DNA of 64,000 nt from Gordionus sp. m RMFG-2023 (Eukaryota > Nematomorpha > Gordioida > Chordodea > Parachordodidae): the NCBI RefSeq assembly GCF_954871325.1, contig NC_088776.1:11656052-11720051 (forward strand). The letters are read 5' to 3'. The number at the start of each line of letters is the position of its first letter. Position 1 is the first letter of the stretch. The notes under the pieces are model-generated. The model saw nothing but the letters and a program-made list of their open reading frames with translations. It was not told where the DNA came from and ran no database searches. Positions 37,201-48,720 of the stretch are shown one piece after another. The position numbers were made by a program, and so were the translations under genes.

Positions 37201-40200
37201 ATGGCCGGCCTACTCTTGAGCTGAAAAATACTAAATATTGTATATTGGTCTTCGTTTCAATATATAAACCCAATAATACCAATTGCTGACCAAAGATGTA
37301 ATGGAATTAGTTCCACCCATAGTCAACTAAATATTGATAGAAAATGAAATATATAATATACAATCTAGTGTTAGATATAGATATTTAATAAACCCCCAAC
37401 CAAAAGTATGGAATTATCTGTGATATTATTAATCACTCAATTTCACATAAATCTAACTATAATTACATTACACGTTAATAAAAAGAAAGATTTAGCATAA
37501 TATGGTATTATTTAATTTAATTTCATCAATTATTTTTTGACAAATCTTTAGAAGCAGAAATCAATGAAAGACGAGAAAATGGAAATATGTTGTCTCAATT
37601 CGCTGCATTGTTGAAAGATGGACGAGTGTTTTGCGTTAATATCTTGGTTTTAGGCGGGTCTTTTAGCATTTCGTATATGGTAGCGTTCGTGGCTGTTTAC
37701 CTTGAAAGGGTTAACATAAATAATTAGTAAATCTAGAAACTGTTTATCTTTAAATTAGACATGGTAGAAAGTATTTGAATTATTTTTATCTTTAAAATAT
37801 ATTATTTTTAAAATTGAAGTATAGTTTATTTTTTATTATTTTAAAAAATTATATTAATTTACCATAAAATATTTTCAATTTTTTAAAATATTTATCACAA
37901 TTTTGATTAGCTTTCTCTAAAAACATCTCGGATCGGTCTGCTATTCATGTCCCTATCGCTCAGTTTTACCGTTTTCACTGTAGTAATCGGACGTCTAACC
38001 AAATATTTAGTTTTTTCATTCATTTCACATTTGTTTCATTTTTATTTTATTTTTTTTCAGGAGTTTGAAAACAAAAAAAAAGATTTCATGGCATTTTTAA
38101 GGTAAAATTTGATCAATTTTTTTTCCTTCTTTAAAAAAAAATTTTCAAAGATTTCTTGTAGATTTTTGTTTCAAACTCATCTCAATTTTTAGTCATTATC
38201 ACACAATTAGCATTGAAAAAAAATTGACAGTATGTTTTTTTAAAAAAAAAGTAGTTACATGTATTAGGGAAAATAATAATTTATGATTAAAAATAGTTAT
38301 ATATTGTTATAGCTATGTATGATGTTATAGGAAAAAATATAAAGAATAAATAGTGGGGAAGTTAGAAATTAATGTAACTAAGAATATTGTGCAGCGAATT
38401 TTACTACGTCAATGTGTTATAATCCAATTTTTTTTATCATGTATTTATTTTTTAAATTTAAAAAAAATTTGATTTTATCAGAAATGTATTCCAGAATATC
38501 TATCCCTATGAAATTCAGACAAATTAGCTCTAACCATAGAAATATTTATAATTTGTATAAAAAATAATCTTATGGAAAAACTAATATAAATTATATTAAG
38601 TTACAAATTTTACAAAATTTCTAAAAATTAATTACATATGTTTTCTAAACATGCTGGAATATTCCAACAAATTATATTTTAAATTTTATAAAATTTCCTC
38701 AAAAAATTATTAAAAGTTGAAAATAGCACATTGACTTAAAAAAAACTCGGGTGGTATCTTGAAATATGGACATTTTATGTAGTCGTTATTTTTAAAGTTT
38801 ATAATATTAATCCGGTCTTCCTTTTTCACATTATATGATTAAAGCTGGGAGATTATTTATTTCGAAGATTCTTTGGTATAAGTAATAATATATTTACATC
38901 TGCTTCCATACCATTTTAATTATATCTGTTTTGAAAATTTTAGAACAAATGGGGTCGAATGATAATTATGATTATATCTACTACTCTGATGGCGGTGATA
39001 TATATGTTATTAGCCCCGAGGTTGATCTTTAAATACGAAATGTAAGCAATCGTTGAAAAATTTGACATAAATTTCTAAAGCGCAACGAACATTTGGTTCA
39101 AAAATAACGGAAATGGAACCAAACTGTTTTAAAATTTTAAACTAAGAAACGGAATGGAACTGAACTCTTATACATAACGGTTCAAACACTGCTTAACCTT
39201 CTACCCATATATTAGATTTTCCTAATTTGCAGTTATTTTTCATCTTTAATATTTGAATTTAAGAATAGACTATTATTATTCTATACTCAATTTATAGTTG
39301 TTATTATAAATAAAGCCTGCAAATTCAATTTCTTCAAGTCTGAGCTATTTTTATTAATTTTTAAAGCCTTGTCCGATTTATATTTCTTTTTTAACACCAG
39401 AACCCAACCCGGCACCCTGTCTGATTTTTTAAATATATCTTAGGCACAATCTTGACCCCCGCTAAGATTTTATAAAATTATTTTTTTTTTATTTATCATT
39501 TTATTTTAATAAATGAAACAAAAACACCCGACCGAGCCCGCGGAACGGGCTTTCGTTCGGACCGACTCAATTGTAAGACTTCTAAATAAATGGATATGAC
39601 TTGTTTCAGTATAAAATATTTAATCTCTATGCAATTTATCTGACTTTTTCTAATTCTTTTTTACAATTATGTAAATTTTTTAAGTCCTCAACTAGCTTAC
39701 TCTATACTGTTTATGTTTCTGGGATTGGCGTACGCCTCTCAACTTATTCCTGCCATTGCTGATCTTTTCGAATACTCACGGTAATTTTAAATTATTTCAA
39801 AATAGTTAGAACTTCTTTATTTAAAGCTAAATATCCCGATCTTCAATAGTTTAGTGGCCCCTACAACGGGGGGGGGGAGGGGATCCGAAGCAACTGCTTC
39901 TAAAAATTTGAGTGGGGGTACTTTTTAAAAAAAATTTAATTCTTTTATTTTTTTTGCTACATCCTTCCATAACCAATTGATTTCTGGTTTATGTATGTAA
40001 TAAAAGGACACCCCCCCCCTCCTAATTATTTAATTTAATATGTATTGACGGAAAATTTGGTCGATGTTTAGTAAATTAGGTTATTATCCGAGATTTCTTG
40101 TCATAAATTATTTTTCCAATTTCAATGCCCAAAAATGTTGACCAAAAAAAAAATTCAAATGCTTAATGAAAAATTGCACATCGCATAATATAAGAGATGA

Positions 40201-43200
40201 TAAATGGACAGACCACATTAGAAAAAGACATGGTGGGCTTAATTTTAATGATATAAAGAAAAGCTTTGAAATAGTAGCTTTTAAGAATATTCTCAAAATT
40301 GGACAAATAGCAATAGTAATTTTTTTATTAAATATTTAATTGTTTATACTTATCTTATAAGGGGTGATAAATCACAATTTAAGGAAAAAGAAGTAAAAAG
40401 TGGGAATTCAATGCTGTTAGTATAATAAATATTTTTATTAATATAATTATTTTTTAAAAGTGTACTAATAATAACGAAAATGTGAAGAAAATATAGTATC
40501 TGACTCTGATAATGATCATAAAATTTATTCGTGATATTATTGTGCATGAATCTTCACAGGCACATATGATGGCCGATTATGGAAGGCTTTAACATAATAA
40601 AAATTCCATATTACAATTTATAATACCCCTAAGAGAATGTGTGGATATTAACCGTTCTATCTTAAGAATAATAATAAGATGTCTGAGTTATTTAATATCT
40701 AGTAACCAAGTCTTTTGGAGAACAGGCAACAAGAAGGCAATATGATGGGTTATTAAACTCATTGCAGATTCTGAACTTGTACTCAAAATGTATATACAAC
40801 AAAATGAAGAAGGGAGAAAAAAAAATAAAGGATTAAAAACGAAATTATATTCAAATCTATTATCATATAATAACATAAATATTCTCATTGAAATGATGAA
40901 AATATATGGTTATAAAAAAAATTCAAAATGAGATTGAATTTAACAGGTGCTTTTCAATCATAGTTGATGGCACATATGATGTTTCGAAATCAGAAATAAC
41001 TTTGATAGTAAGATATGTTGAAAATAGCAAGAAGCCTAAGCCCATTGAAAGACTGATAGACATATATTGACTGGAAACACAACTGGTCTCGATATTGAAA
41101 AGAATATAATATCCAAACTTGATTCCATGAATTTACCTCTTGAATTTCCTAGTTGGGCAAAGAGTCTCAAACATAGTGGAAGAATCAATGTAGTGCAGGC
41201 TTTGATTAGAGCGGAGTCGCCAAAGGCAACTTTTGATGCTATTGTCATCGATTAAATTTAATTATTGTTCAATTATGTAAATAAAAGAACTGCGAAATGT
41301 TTTAGGAATATTAGACAAGATTTATATATATTTTAATGGTGTTGAAATGAGGTTCTCAGAGGGCAGCTTTAACAAATTTAAAGGATCCTGAAGATCCTAA
41401 AAATTTAATTTAATTTTATTACTTTGTGTTTTGGATAAAATATTGTTGATAACAAGTTTGGCTTGTACAAAATTTCCAACATTTCGAAGGATGTAGGGTT
41501 TGCAATAAATTAAATTCAATTGGCAAAAGATCTGATTAATTTGAGAAGTATAATTTAAATTATTGTCTTTAATTATTTTTTAATCCTAATAGATAACAAT
41601 AATTTTTGAATGTTTTTTCAAAGGCACAAGATTTTATGAAGGAGAGAAATCTAATTTCATCATTGGGAAAAAATTTATTTAAACAATTAAATATTGATGG
41701 AATTACAAATCCTTCTGTTTTCTCTTCCCCCAATTTATCTAAATTATTAATTTAAAAATAATATTTTTTTACATTTTATTTACATTATATATTAAAGATT
41801 GATGCAATATAAATTATTTTTAAAATTTATGGGTGTCAAAAAATAATTAAACATTTTTTCGATAGGGGGGGGGTTACTTTTCAGGTGGGTATTCTGCTTC
41901 GATCCTTCAGAAAATGTAGGGGCTACTGAATCGAAAAGTTTAAATTAGCAAACTTCCCACTTAAATAAAACAAAGGAGGGATTGTTATATATATTTATTT
42001 TATGTTTTAGTTTTATTTTATTGATATTTATTTTAGTTTTAACATTTTAACGTCTTAGGGCAATCAAAAATATCATTGACACAATTTATATTTAGTTTCT
42101 GTTTTGCGTAACTTAAAATGATTGATCATTTGCTTATTGATTTATTAAAACATATTTAAATAGTCGACAAAAAGATATATATAAAGTCAGTACTGCACCA
42201 ATTTTCTATTTATATAACATTTTTATTAACCAGTCTTATTAAATTAATGAAAAACAGAAAAAGTTGCCTTTTTTTAAAGAAAAATATACAAATTGAATAT
42301 ATAACTTTAAATAAAATTAAATACGATAAGACTCACTACTTAAGGAAATAAACGATTATAGCTGAATTAGATGATTTAACCGAAGAAGTATAATTTAATA
42401 GAATATTCAAAAAAAATAATATTTAAGTTCTTTAGATAACGATGATGAAAGCTCTAATTTACAAAGAAAAGGCGTGATCTCTGGTCTATACAATTCCACT
42501 CTATCTTTAGGGTATTTACTTATTAGTTATTTAGAGGGAATATATTTATTTTTTATATACACTCTCATTAGACTTAAAATATAAATAGACTCATCATTAA
42601 GGCAGATATATTTGAACGAAAAAAAGCCATTACAGTTTTTCCTATTTGTGCTTATTAGGACTTCACAAGAGGGCCTCAAAAATTTATCAAAAAATGGTAT
42701 TTAAATAATCCGCGATTTTTATATTGCAATATGCAAAAATAGAGCTAACTATCATGACTTTTTATTAAATTTATGCCTTAATCAGTCTATTTATATTATG
42801 AATCTATATAGATATTTTTTAAAGTATTTTATTGAAAGAATTAAGTTTACTATATACAATATAGAATTATAGGAAAAAATACGCTAAAATTACAAAAAGG
42901 TTTTCAGCCGAGTTCACTATAATAATTTAAAATCATTTAAAAAGCTTAAATTTGCATATTAAAAAAATATTAATTAAAAAGAGCTTTGATGGGTCCTCTG
43001 TGTGGCGGACTTTTTATTCAAGCCATGGGAATATCCAAGGCATCCGTGGCGATCTCATTTTGCAATATTTCCCTGGTAAATGCGAATATTTTTTATTTAA
43101 GAAAGGATTTATTTAGTTAAATATTTTTATATGATTCCGTTTTTTTTCCATTATATATTTGATTTTATAATTATTGATGGATAAGGATTTGTTAAAAAAT

Positions 43201-45082
43201 TGTCAATATCAGTTACGATCTTATATTAAAAGAATGTCCTTCATACACTGTTTATTTACACATGATTATACGCATCACTCTATGATGTTGAAGTTTTAAC
43301 AGAGCTACGCTAGGTATTTTTCATTTCCACCTTATTGGACAACTTTAAAATGGGGAAATTTATAATATAAGGAGCCCTCTACACGTTTGTGAGTAGGCCT
43401 CACGTACTTGTATGCATTATAGTCATAAGACTATTATTTTTACGTTTGTGGGCTGATTAAATAGAAAATTGTGCAAAGAACACAGCCCACACTTATAAAT
43501 TGCATATATTTAATTATTTTTTGTGGCAAGGGAATGGTTGATTTTAATTTTTCTAGGAATTAACTCAGAATTAGGAATATCAGAACTATCTTTATTAAAT
43601 AAAGCAACGGTAAAATTCTAATAACATAATTGTGAAAGTAAAAATTATAACTCTATGGTGTAAAATAATATCAATTTAGTATCCTTAATTATTTAACAGG
43701 ATGAAAGTTAATACATAAATTTTCCATTATATTAACTTTTATATTTAACCATAATTTAAATATTTATAGCCGGAAAGCAATATAAAAACAGATAATATAA
43801 AATTATTAATAAAAGACCATTAAAATATTAAGTATTATTACAATTTTAAATTACTATATGTCTACATGTTAAATAAGTAAATTCTGTTGGAAATATTGAA
43901 CAAATAAATTTATACCATGTTGATATTAATGGTAAATGATTAAATTGAATGTAGATGGTATCTTAAAAACATGTAATTAATAACCTTTTGTCGATCGCAT
44001 CTTCTACATTTAATGCTATATTTAAAAAATTATATATCAAATTTTTACTAGTTTTAACTAAATTTAAATTAAAAAGTGCCGAATACTTTTTAATTAAAAA
44101 GTGCCCAATATTTACTATATTACAAAAAAAAATACCATATTTGTGAGCTCTTAATGATTAAATAATTTAATACGATATGAATAATATTTTTTTAAAAAAA
44201 TATAGATTGAATCTATTCCATTTTCTCAATATTAGCTTAAAAATTGATTTTGCTTTATAAAAGATTCAACAATAAGGCTTAAAATTATGAATTTTAATAT
44301 ATATATCACTCTACTAATACCCCCCCCCCCTTACCCAATATTATGAATTTTGAGCTTTCACACTTTTTAAGGATATTCAAAAAATTTTCATTTTTTATTA
44401 TGTATAATTTTTTCATAAAAAATTGTATAGATAAGTTGCAGGGGTTGAAACTTGAGGAGGGGCGTGGTATAAATTTTCCTCTTCCCATTTAATATCTATC
44501 ATTGATCCCCTTAATTATAAAATAGTATTTTTTTCAAACCTTTCTATGCCATTTTACAGTATAAAGTATTTATATATTTTTGCAATATATTTAGAAGATA
44601 TTCCTACACTTTATTTAAGATTGGTTAAATAAATTTTCTTCTGATACTATAAATTTAGGATAAAAAAAAGTTTCACCCCTCCCATTGATTTGGGTGTAGT
44701 TTACTACACTTGTGTGTTGTAAATGTGATACATTATTCTCAATATTTTCACAAAGTTTAATTCTCATTTCTATTTTTAATTGTTTAAATAGAGATACAAT
44801 AGTTGCTAAATCGCCAAGATAATTTAGTAGAATAAAATTTTAAATTATTATTAAGAATTAAGTTTCAAAGCAAGCCTATCATCAACACTTAATTCATTTT
44901 GACAATATCTAAATTATATAAATTTAAAAAAAAATTACATTCATTTTATTGTTATAAAGGTATTCATAGGTTTAGGGTTAATTTCAAAGAAAAGTGCAAT
45001 TGAAACTCGTCAAAATAATCCTTTAAACGGCGACACTACTCCAATCACAGAACATCAGGATGAACAATTATTATGGACTTAA
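31240..45082 (+). CDS. SLC18B1: SLC18B1-like vesicular transporter (MFS), 13 exons
   Basis: Exons: 31240-31341, 31839-31934, 34316-34411, 34582-34716, 35589-35657, 36946-37039, 37552-37709, 37911-38009, 38944-39041, 39685-39780, 42428-42511, 42982-43075, 44960-45082. All introns are GT-AG and phases close to 447 codons (human SLC18B1 about 456). It is a 12-helix major-facilitator protein. SFSIISSFFPKE ends helix 1, WIGAIFSMFQMV is helix 2, KIGYRVAFLGG starts helix 3, ARGFQGLGCC is helix 4, CEGLGAMGGHGLGGWLF is helix 5, and YGGFKFPFIVLG starts helix 6. GVISGLYN and GPLCGGLF match helices 11-12. SLC18 proteins are proton antiporters: SLC18A moves monoamines or acetylcholine, and SLC18B1 is reported to move polyamines. 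The loop before KIGYR is 3-4 residues shorter than expected, so a micro-exon may be missed. Substrate is inferred from family only. Confidence 0.85.
32739..33819 (-). mobile_element. hAT element in intron 2 of the SLC18B1-like gene
   Basis: TAGAGTTGTTAA at 32739 and TTAAAAACTCTG ending at 33819 are inverted. They are flanked by the exact 8-bp duplication ATATAAAT (32731-32738 and 33820-33827). Subterminal zones carry repeated AGCTAGCTCCCGCTCC and GGAGCGGCGCTC boxes in both orientations. A minus-strand transposase remnant lies inside. This is a clear, relatively young insertion. Confidence 0.9.
32890..33062 (-). pseudogene. hAT transposase dimerisation-domain remnant
   Basis: Minus strand reads FPSSAPFSIAKRDLGESGC then LLDSNLENLLLLNANKRYKYF. 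The expected SSAxxERxFS sequence has lost several residues between SSAP and FSIAK. This is the C-terminal end of a hAT transposase; the rest of the 1.1 kb element shows no readable frame. Confidence 0.7.
34253..34314 (+). repeat. 31-bp tandem duplication covering a splice acceptor
   Basis: Two units of AGCTTTGTCTAAAYTTCTTT followed by TTTTAAAAAA stand directly before exon 3 of the SLC18B1-like gene. Each unit has the T-run and AAAAAG that make up the acceptor, so candidate AG sites occur in succession. Only the last (34314-34315) leads into an open frame. Confidence 0.75.
34978..35199. mobile_element. hAT-type MITE, 222 bp, in intron 4 of the SLC18B1-like gene
   Basis: TAGTGTTGTTAAACGGCTC on the left and its inverse GAGCCGTTTAACAACACTA on the right. 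The exact 8-bp duplication CATGCCCT flanks it (34970-34977 and 35200-35207). Inner inverted blocks AACGGCTAACTCAATATTT extend the symmetry. No coding capacity. The ends begin like those of the hAT transposon at 57426. Confidence 0.9.
36682..36905. mobile_element. Related MITE in intron 5 of the SLC18B1-like gene
   Basis: Inverted ends TGATGCGAAATCGTTCCAT and ATGGAGCGATTTTGCATCA with the same inner blocks as the 34978 copy (GAGCCGATTT, ACTCAATATT, AATATTGAGT, ATCGGCTC). The target duplication is not clear. The element stops about 40 bp before exon 6, so it abuts that exon's splice acceptor region. Confidence 0.75.
39852..41928 (+). mobile_element. hAT-related element with DUF4371-type transposase, in intron 10 of the SLC18B1-like gene
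   Basis: TAGTGGCCCCTAC at 39852 and GTAGGGGCTACTG ending at 41928 form an inverted terminus; inner blocks GGATCCGAAGCA and TGCTTCGATCC are also inverted. G tracts (39868-39877 and 41865-41873) sit near both ends, and a C9 tract lies at 40011-40019. No exact target duplication was found. The interior carries a plus-strand transposase relic. Confidence 0.75.
40690..41255 (+). pseudogene. DUF4371/ZMYM-type hAT transposase fragment
   Basis: Frames in order: YLISSNQVFWRTGNKKAI (near 40690), then IQNEIEFNRCFSIIVDGTYD followed by VSKSEITLIVRYVE (40915-41020), then after a frameshift TGNTTGLDIEKNIISKLDSM and ALIRAESPKATFDAIVID (41067-41255). FSIIVDxTxDVSxxEQ and the TG..GL...L block are typical of DUF4371 in zf-MYM-like transposases. 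The part between has a deletion and the dimerisation domain is unreadable. Confidence 0.7.
43275..43520 (-). repeat. Tail-like dispersed repeat, copy 2, in intron 12 of the SLC18B1-like gene
   Basis: Reverse orientation copy: minus strand carries ATATGCAATTTATAAGTGTG, TGCATACAAGTACGTGAGGC, CACAAACGTGTAGAGGGCTC and CCTAGCGTAGCTCTGTT, in the order seen at 16100-16330 and 60690-60995. Confidence 0.65.
44320..44330. repeat. Poly(C) tract of 11 in intron 12
   Basis: A pure C run in otherwise A/T-rich sequence, with GGAGGGGCGTGG at 44456-44467 in inverse sense. It may mark an eroded element; no termini were resolved. Confidence 0.4.
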
Positions 45083-45088
45083 AATAAA
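45083..45088 (+). terminator. Candidate polyadenylation signal of the SLC18B1-like gene
   Basis: AATAAA begins directly after the TAA stop codon, resembling DcpS, where the hexamer overlaps the stop. If used, 3' untranslated regions here are extremely short. Confidence 0.45.
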
Positions 45089-45296
45089 TTTATTTAATAT
45101 ATCTTATCTATTATTTGTGAATGAAATAGATCCATTGTTTTTTTATTAACAATTATATAAATGAAAAATCTGATATTTAAAATATTAGAGTTTACTTTAG
45201 GAATTACAAATTCTAATCGTATTAATTCATATAAGGAATAAATATATTTTGTGCCATGACTAGAATTGTTTATAATAAGATACATTTATTTATTAT

Positions 45297-46128
45297 ATGA
45301 AGGTTTACAGAGAAGAAAAATTATTATTAATAAAATCCCTGAACCCTCCTTCCTAAAAAATGAGTTCAGGTTTGGATTCTGGTACAATTAAATATCAATA
45401 AACCAGGATAGGATTCAGGTGTATTCAGGGTTCGAAGTCCAGAATAAAACTTATAAAATTGAATAAAAATAGCAGAAACATCAGTTTTTATAAACTTTAT
45501 TTTACTATATTTTGACCTTAACCATAATAATAATTTATTATTATAATTGTAATATAAGCAAATTATCATTATATCTTCCAAAGAGATGTTAAAATTAAAA
45601 TATCAATTTTTTATGCCTTAATTTGACAGAATTGCAACTTGCAATTAAAGCTTACCTTGTGATTGTGCCCTTTTCTTTGGTCTTACTTTTAATTTAATAA
45701 TTCAACAAACAAAAATAAATATTCATAAAATTTATATTATTATCTATTATTAAGAAAAAGTTACAAAATATGCTGGTAAAATTTTAAAATTTTTATATAG
45801 AATGGAGTGCCTAAAATATAATAAAAAAACGCAAAATAATTTTCACCAAAGAGATGTTTTTTTTATATTTAACTTTAATATAGTTTTCTATATGTTATTT
45901 TTAATATGTTTTTTAAATAAATAAAAAAATATGTTATGTTAATAATTTGCATGTTTTTTTTTATATTTAACTTTAATATAGTTTTCTATATGTTATTTTT
46001 AATATGTTTTTTAAATAAATAAAAATTTAATATTACATTCTAGAACCCTGAACCCTAAATTTTAAAAAAGGGTTAGGGTTTGGATTTAGTAAAACATTGA
46101 GGGTCCGAAGGGTTATGGTTCCCAGCCC
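45297..46128. mobile_element. Possible non-autonomous element with GGGTTCAGGGTT-type subterminal repeats
   Basis: Right end AGGGTTATGGTTCCCAGCCC with TG resembles a hAT terminus read inward (CAGGGCTGGGAACC). Inverted CCCTGAACCC boxes occur at both sides (45339-45350 and 46046-46056). The left terminus and target duplication were not resolved. A 97-bp tandem duplication lies inside. Confidence 0.35.
45855..46025. repeat. Recent tandem duplication, period about 97 bp
   Basis: About 70 identical bases starting ATATTTAACTTTAATATAGT occur at roughly 45863 and again at 45961. Near-identity suggests a recent event or an assembly duplication. Confidence 0.7.
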
Positions 46129-46355
46129 TGATTTAAGCATTATTACAATATTTTAAAACAATTAAACTAAAGATAAAATTGCTAGAAATTTTATATAAAT
46201 CACGCCCAAGTTTTAATTTTGCAATAATTCGATAATGGATGGAGGAAAATAAATGTTTCAAACTCTTTTTTATACACATACTTTAATGTCCAATTGTAAA
46301 AAAATGAAAGATATAACTTTTCAATTTTAAAAATAATGTTGCATGAAAGTTGAGG

Positions 46356-46807
46356 CAGGGATCCGAAACGAATATTGGTTTGGTTCATATAAAAATAATG
46401 ATTCGAAGGTTAGGTTTTGTTAATAATATGTTCGAACCTCTAAAAACCTACTTGAACTATCTTGTATATAAACTTACATTCGAATTATTTATAAAGAAGC
46501 ACATTTTTTTTATTTGATCAATATAGAAAAGGAAGCTAAAAAGGTTTTAAAATAGCAATATAGAAAAATTTATAAAAACTGACTGAAACTTAGTCAAAAT
46601 TGATTGATAATAGTAATTCTTATATAAATTATAATTTTAGCAATATATTAATAATAGGTCATATTTTATACACAAAATTATGAGGCTTAAACCTTTTCAC
46701 AAACATTTTTATCGGTTCAAGTTCCGATAGGCAATTATTTAATGGTTTAGGTTCGGTTCGGATTTGATAAAGTTAATACAGATTTCGAGGTTTGGTTTAG
46801 ATTCCAG
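46356..46807. mobile_element. Possible short DNA element with degenerate inverted ends
   Basis: CAGGGATCCGAAACGAATAT on the left and the inverse of CTGGAATCTAAACCAAACC on the right, with inner GGTTCGGTTCGGA boxes. No target duplication was found. Confidence 0.35.
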
Positions 46808-46809
46808 AA

Positions 46810-48300
46810 TTCATTTTTTTATTTAGGCAGATTTATAATTAATATTTAATATAGTTATCATAAATTCAATATTATCTACAATAAGTTAAATAGAGAAATA
46901 TTAAACATAAATATAAACAAATACAAAATTGCAAATTAATATACATAACTATCAATTCTACGAAATCAAGTCAAAGTGATATTATTTCAATTATAACCAT
47001 GTTAATGTGATATCGAGTGGATTAATATTGTTTTTTTGTAGAAAAATGTAATATAACAAATAAAATAAAAGTTATAAATTAAGAAGTTGTTATTATCTTT
47101 TATTCTTATCCATAAATTATAAGTAATATATAAGACTTCGAGAAGAAATTGACAGGAAACATAACTTTATAAATGAATAATCACAGGCATAGCTAGCACT
47201 GAATTCAGGCAAATTAGTATTTTAGTGACAATCAAAAATAGTGCTAATATCAAGTAAATTCAATTTTTTTATTTTCGGGCTAAGTTATGGCGATTAGGGT
47301 TATAATAAATTATATGTATCCTATCATCTCTCGAGGAAACCTGCCTATGCTATATAGGTTACATTTATCAGGTTTCTGGACCAGCTCGGGGTTCAAAATA
47401 TGTAATTGTTTCTTTGACATTTTGTGAACATGGACCTAACAGGGATCGATTTTTTGGGGGCCACTACACGGGATATCTTGTAACCAGGGTGGGTTCATGC
47501 TCTGGAAAATATATCAAGATTATATTTGTTGGGAAAATTCCTAAATAGAGAATTACAGATTTTTGAACCTAAATAGGGAGTTCACCCGTATGTTTATAAT
47601 CTTGGGTAAAATATCCTTATCTTCTTTTCTGCAATTATAGTAATAAATATTCTTTGAAATTTTTTTTTCTATTATAATACTCTATAAATCATCATTCCAA
47701 CATTCTTCCAAAAATTTATTTTATTCTTTATCTCATAATTATTCTTGCCAAATCAATCCTTAAATATCAATAAGGGTATAAATTGTTCATATAAATGCAA
47801 AATAAAATATATAAATCTTTTAATTTTATAAGAAAATAGAGGATTCTAAAGAATTAATAAAATGCATCTATCTAAGGCTCACATAATATTATCTTGGTGA
47901 AAATCTTAATTAGCTTTTTAAAATCGACCCAAAGAGCTTTTTAAAATTTACACAGTAAACTCCGTGTCATTCATTGAAATAAGCAAGAATAAAGGTATTA
48001 GAACAATCTATGTTTCAACTTTAATCGAATAAAAATCTATGAGGAATTATTACGAGAGAGCTTCGAGAACCATCATTCTTATACAAATGAGGATATACAG
48101 AAAAAATATTAACAAATGTAGAAATAGTATTCGAGACTTGTTAACGTCAATCAACTCTTTTCATGGCAAACGGTGACATAACTGAATTTTAAAACTTACA
48201 AGACTCATAATTTCCTAAAGGCTCATTAAAAAAACTGTCATTCATTTGTTTTTTTTATTTCAAAAATTAATGTGTTATATATTTTTTTTAAATTGTTAAT
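46810..48300. other. Gap without a recognised gene
   Basis: A/T-rich. A more complex block at 47290-47620 (for example CCACTACACGGGATATCTTG) could be old element sequence but could not be assigned. Confidence 0.35.
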
Positions 48301-48309
48301 TAAAAATTT

Positions 48310-48720
48310 CTATAAAACACTATAAAAAAATACAAATTCATAAATGTATTCCCAAAAAGAAACCATAATTATATTTAAAATTTTTTCGTTTACAAAATTC
48401 TGGATTTTGAAACCTATAGATTAATGGTGAAAAATGGCCTTTTGTGGAAGTCATTATTGGAATAAATGGGAAGTTGTTAAAATTGTATTTATTGAACCTT
48501 TTTGCTTCCGCTTGTGTTAGCGGATTGATGTTTGCGTGGAAGGAAGAGACGCAAGTGTAGTCCCAGATTAGTAATTTTCTGATAGCCAAGGTATAGTTTT
48601 CATATCATCCAGTCTTAACCCATCTAATTGAGATAATGATAAATTCAAGATGGTTGTTGTTTGTTGAACAGAGTGATATATTATTTTTCTTTTATGGTAT
48701 TTTTTTTTGAAAACCCGTAA
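48310..48720 (-). pseudogene. Reverse-transcriptase C-terminus, copy 2 (fragment)
   Basis: Minus strand contains NLSLSQLDGLRLDDMKTIPW and, after a stop, RKLLIWDYTCVSSFHANIN followed by a diverged tail to a stop at 48338. The LIWDYTCVSSF block is almost identical to LIWDFTCVSSF in copy 1, so copies 1 and 2 are closely related, while copy 3 (LVWDYSCIDPL) is a different lineage. Truncated upstream of the KPDG position. Confidence 0.65.

Noticed and set aside
38061-38101. Possible extra transporter exon reading EFENKKKDFMAFL between exons 8 and 9
   Set aside because: It has AG and GT borders, but including it breaks the phase into exon 9 and brings a stop. Exon 8 joins exon 9 in frame without it and gives a normal loop length.
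44306-44488. 60-codon minus-strand frame near the poly(C) tract
   Set aside because: Lies in a transporter intron, includes the homopolymer, and has no motif.
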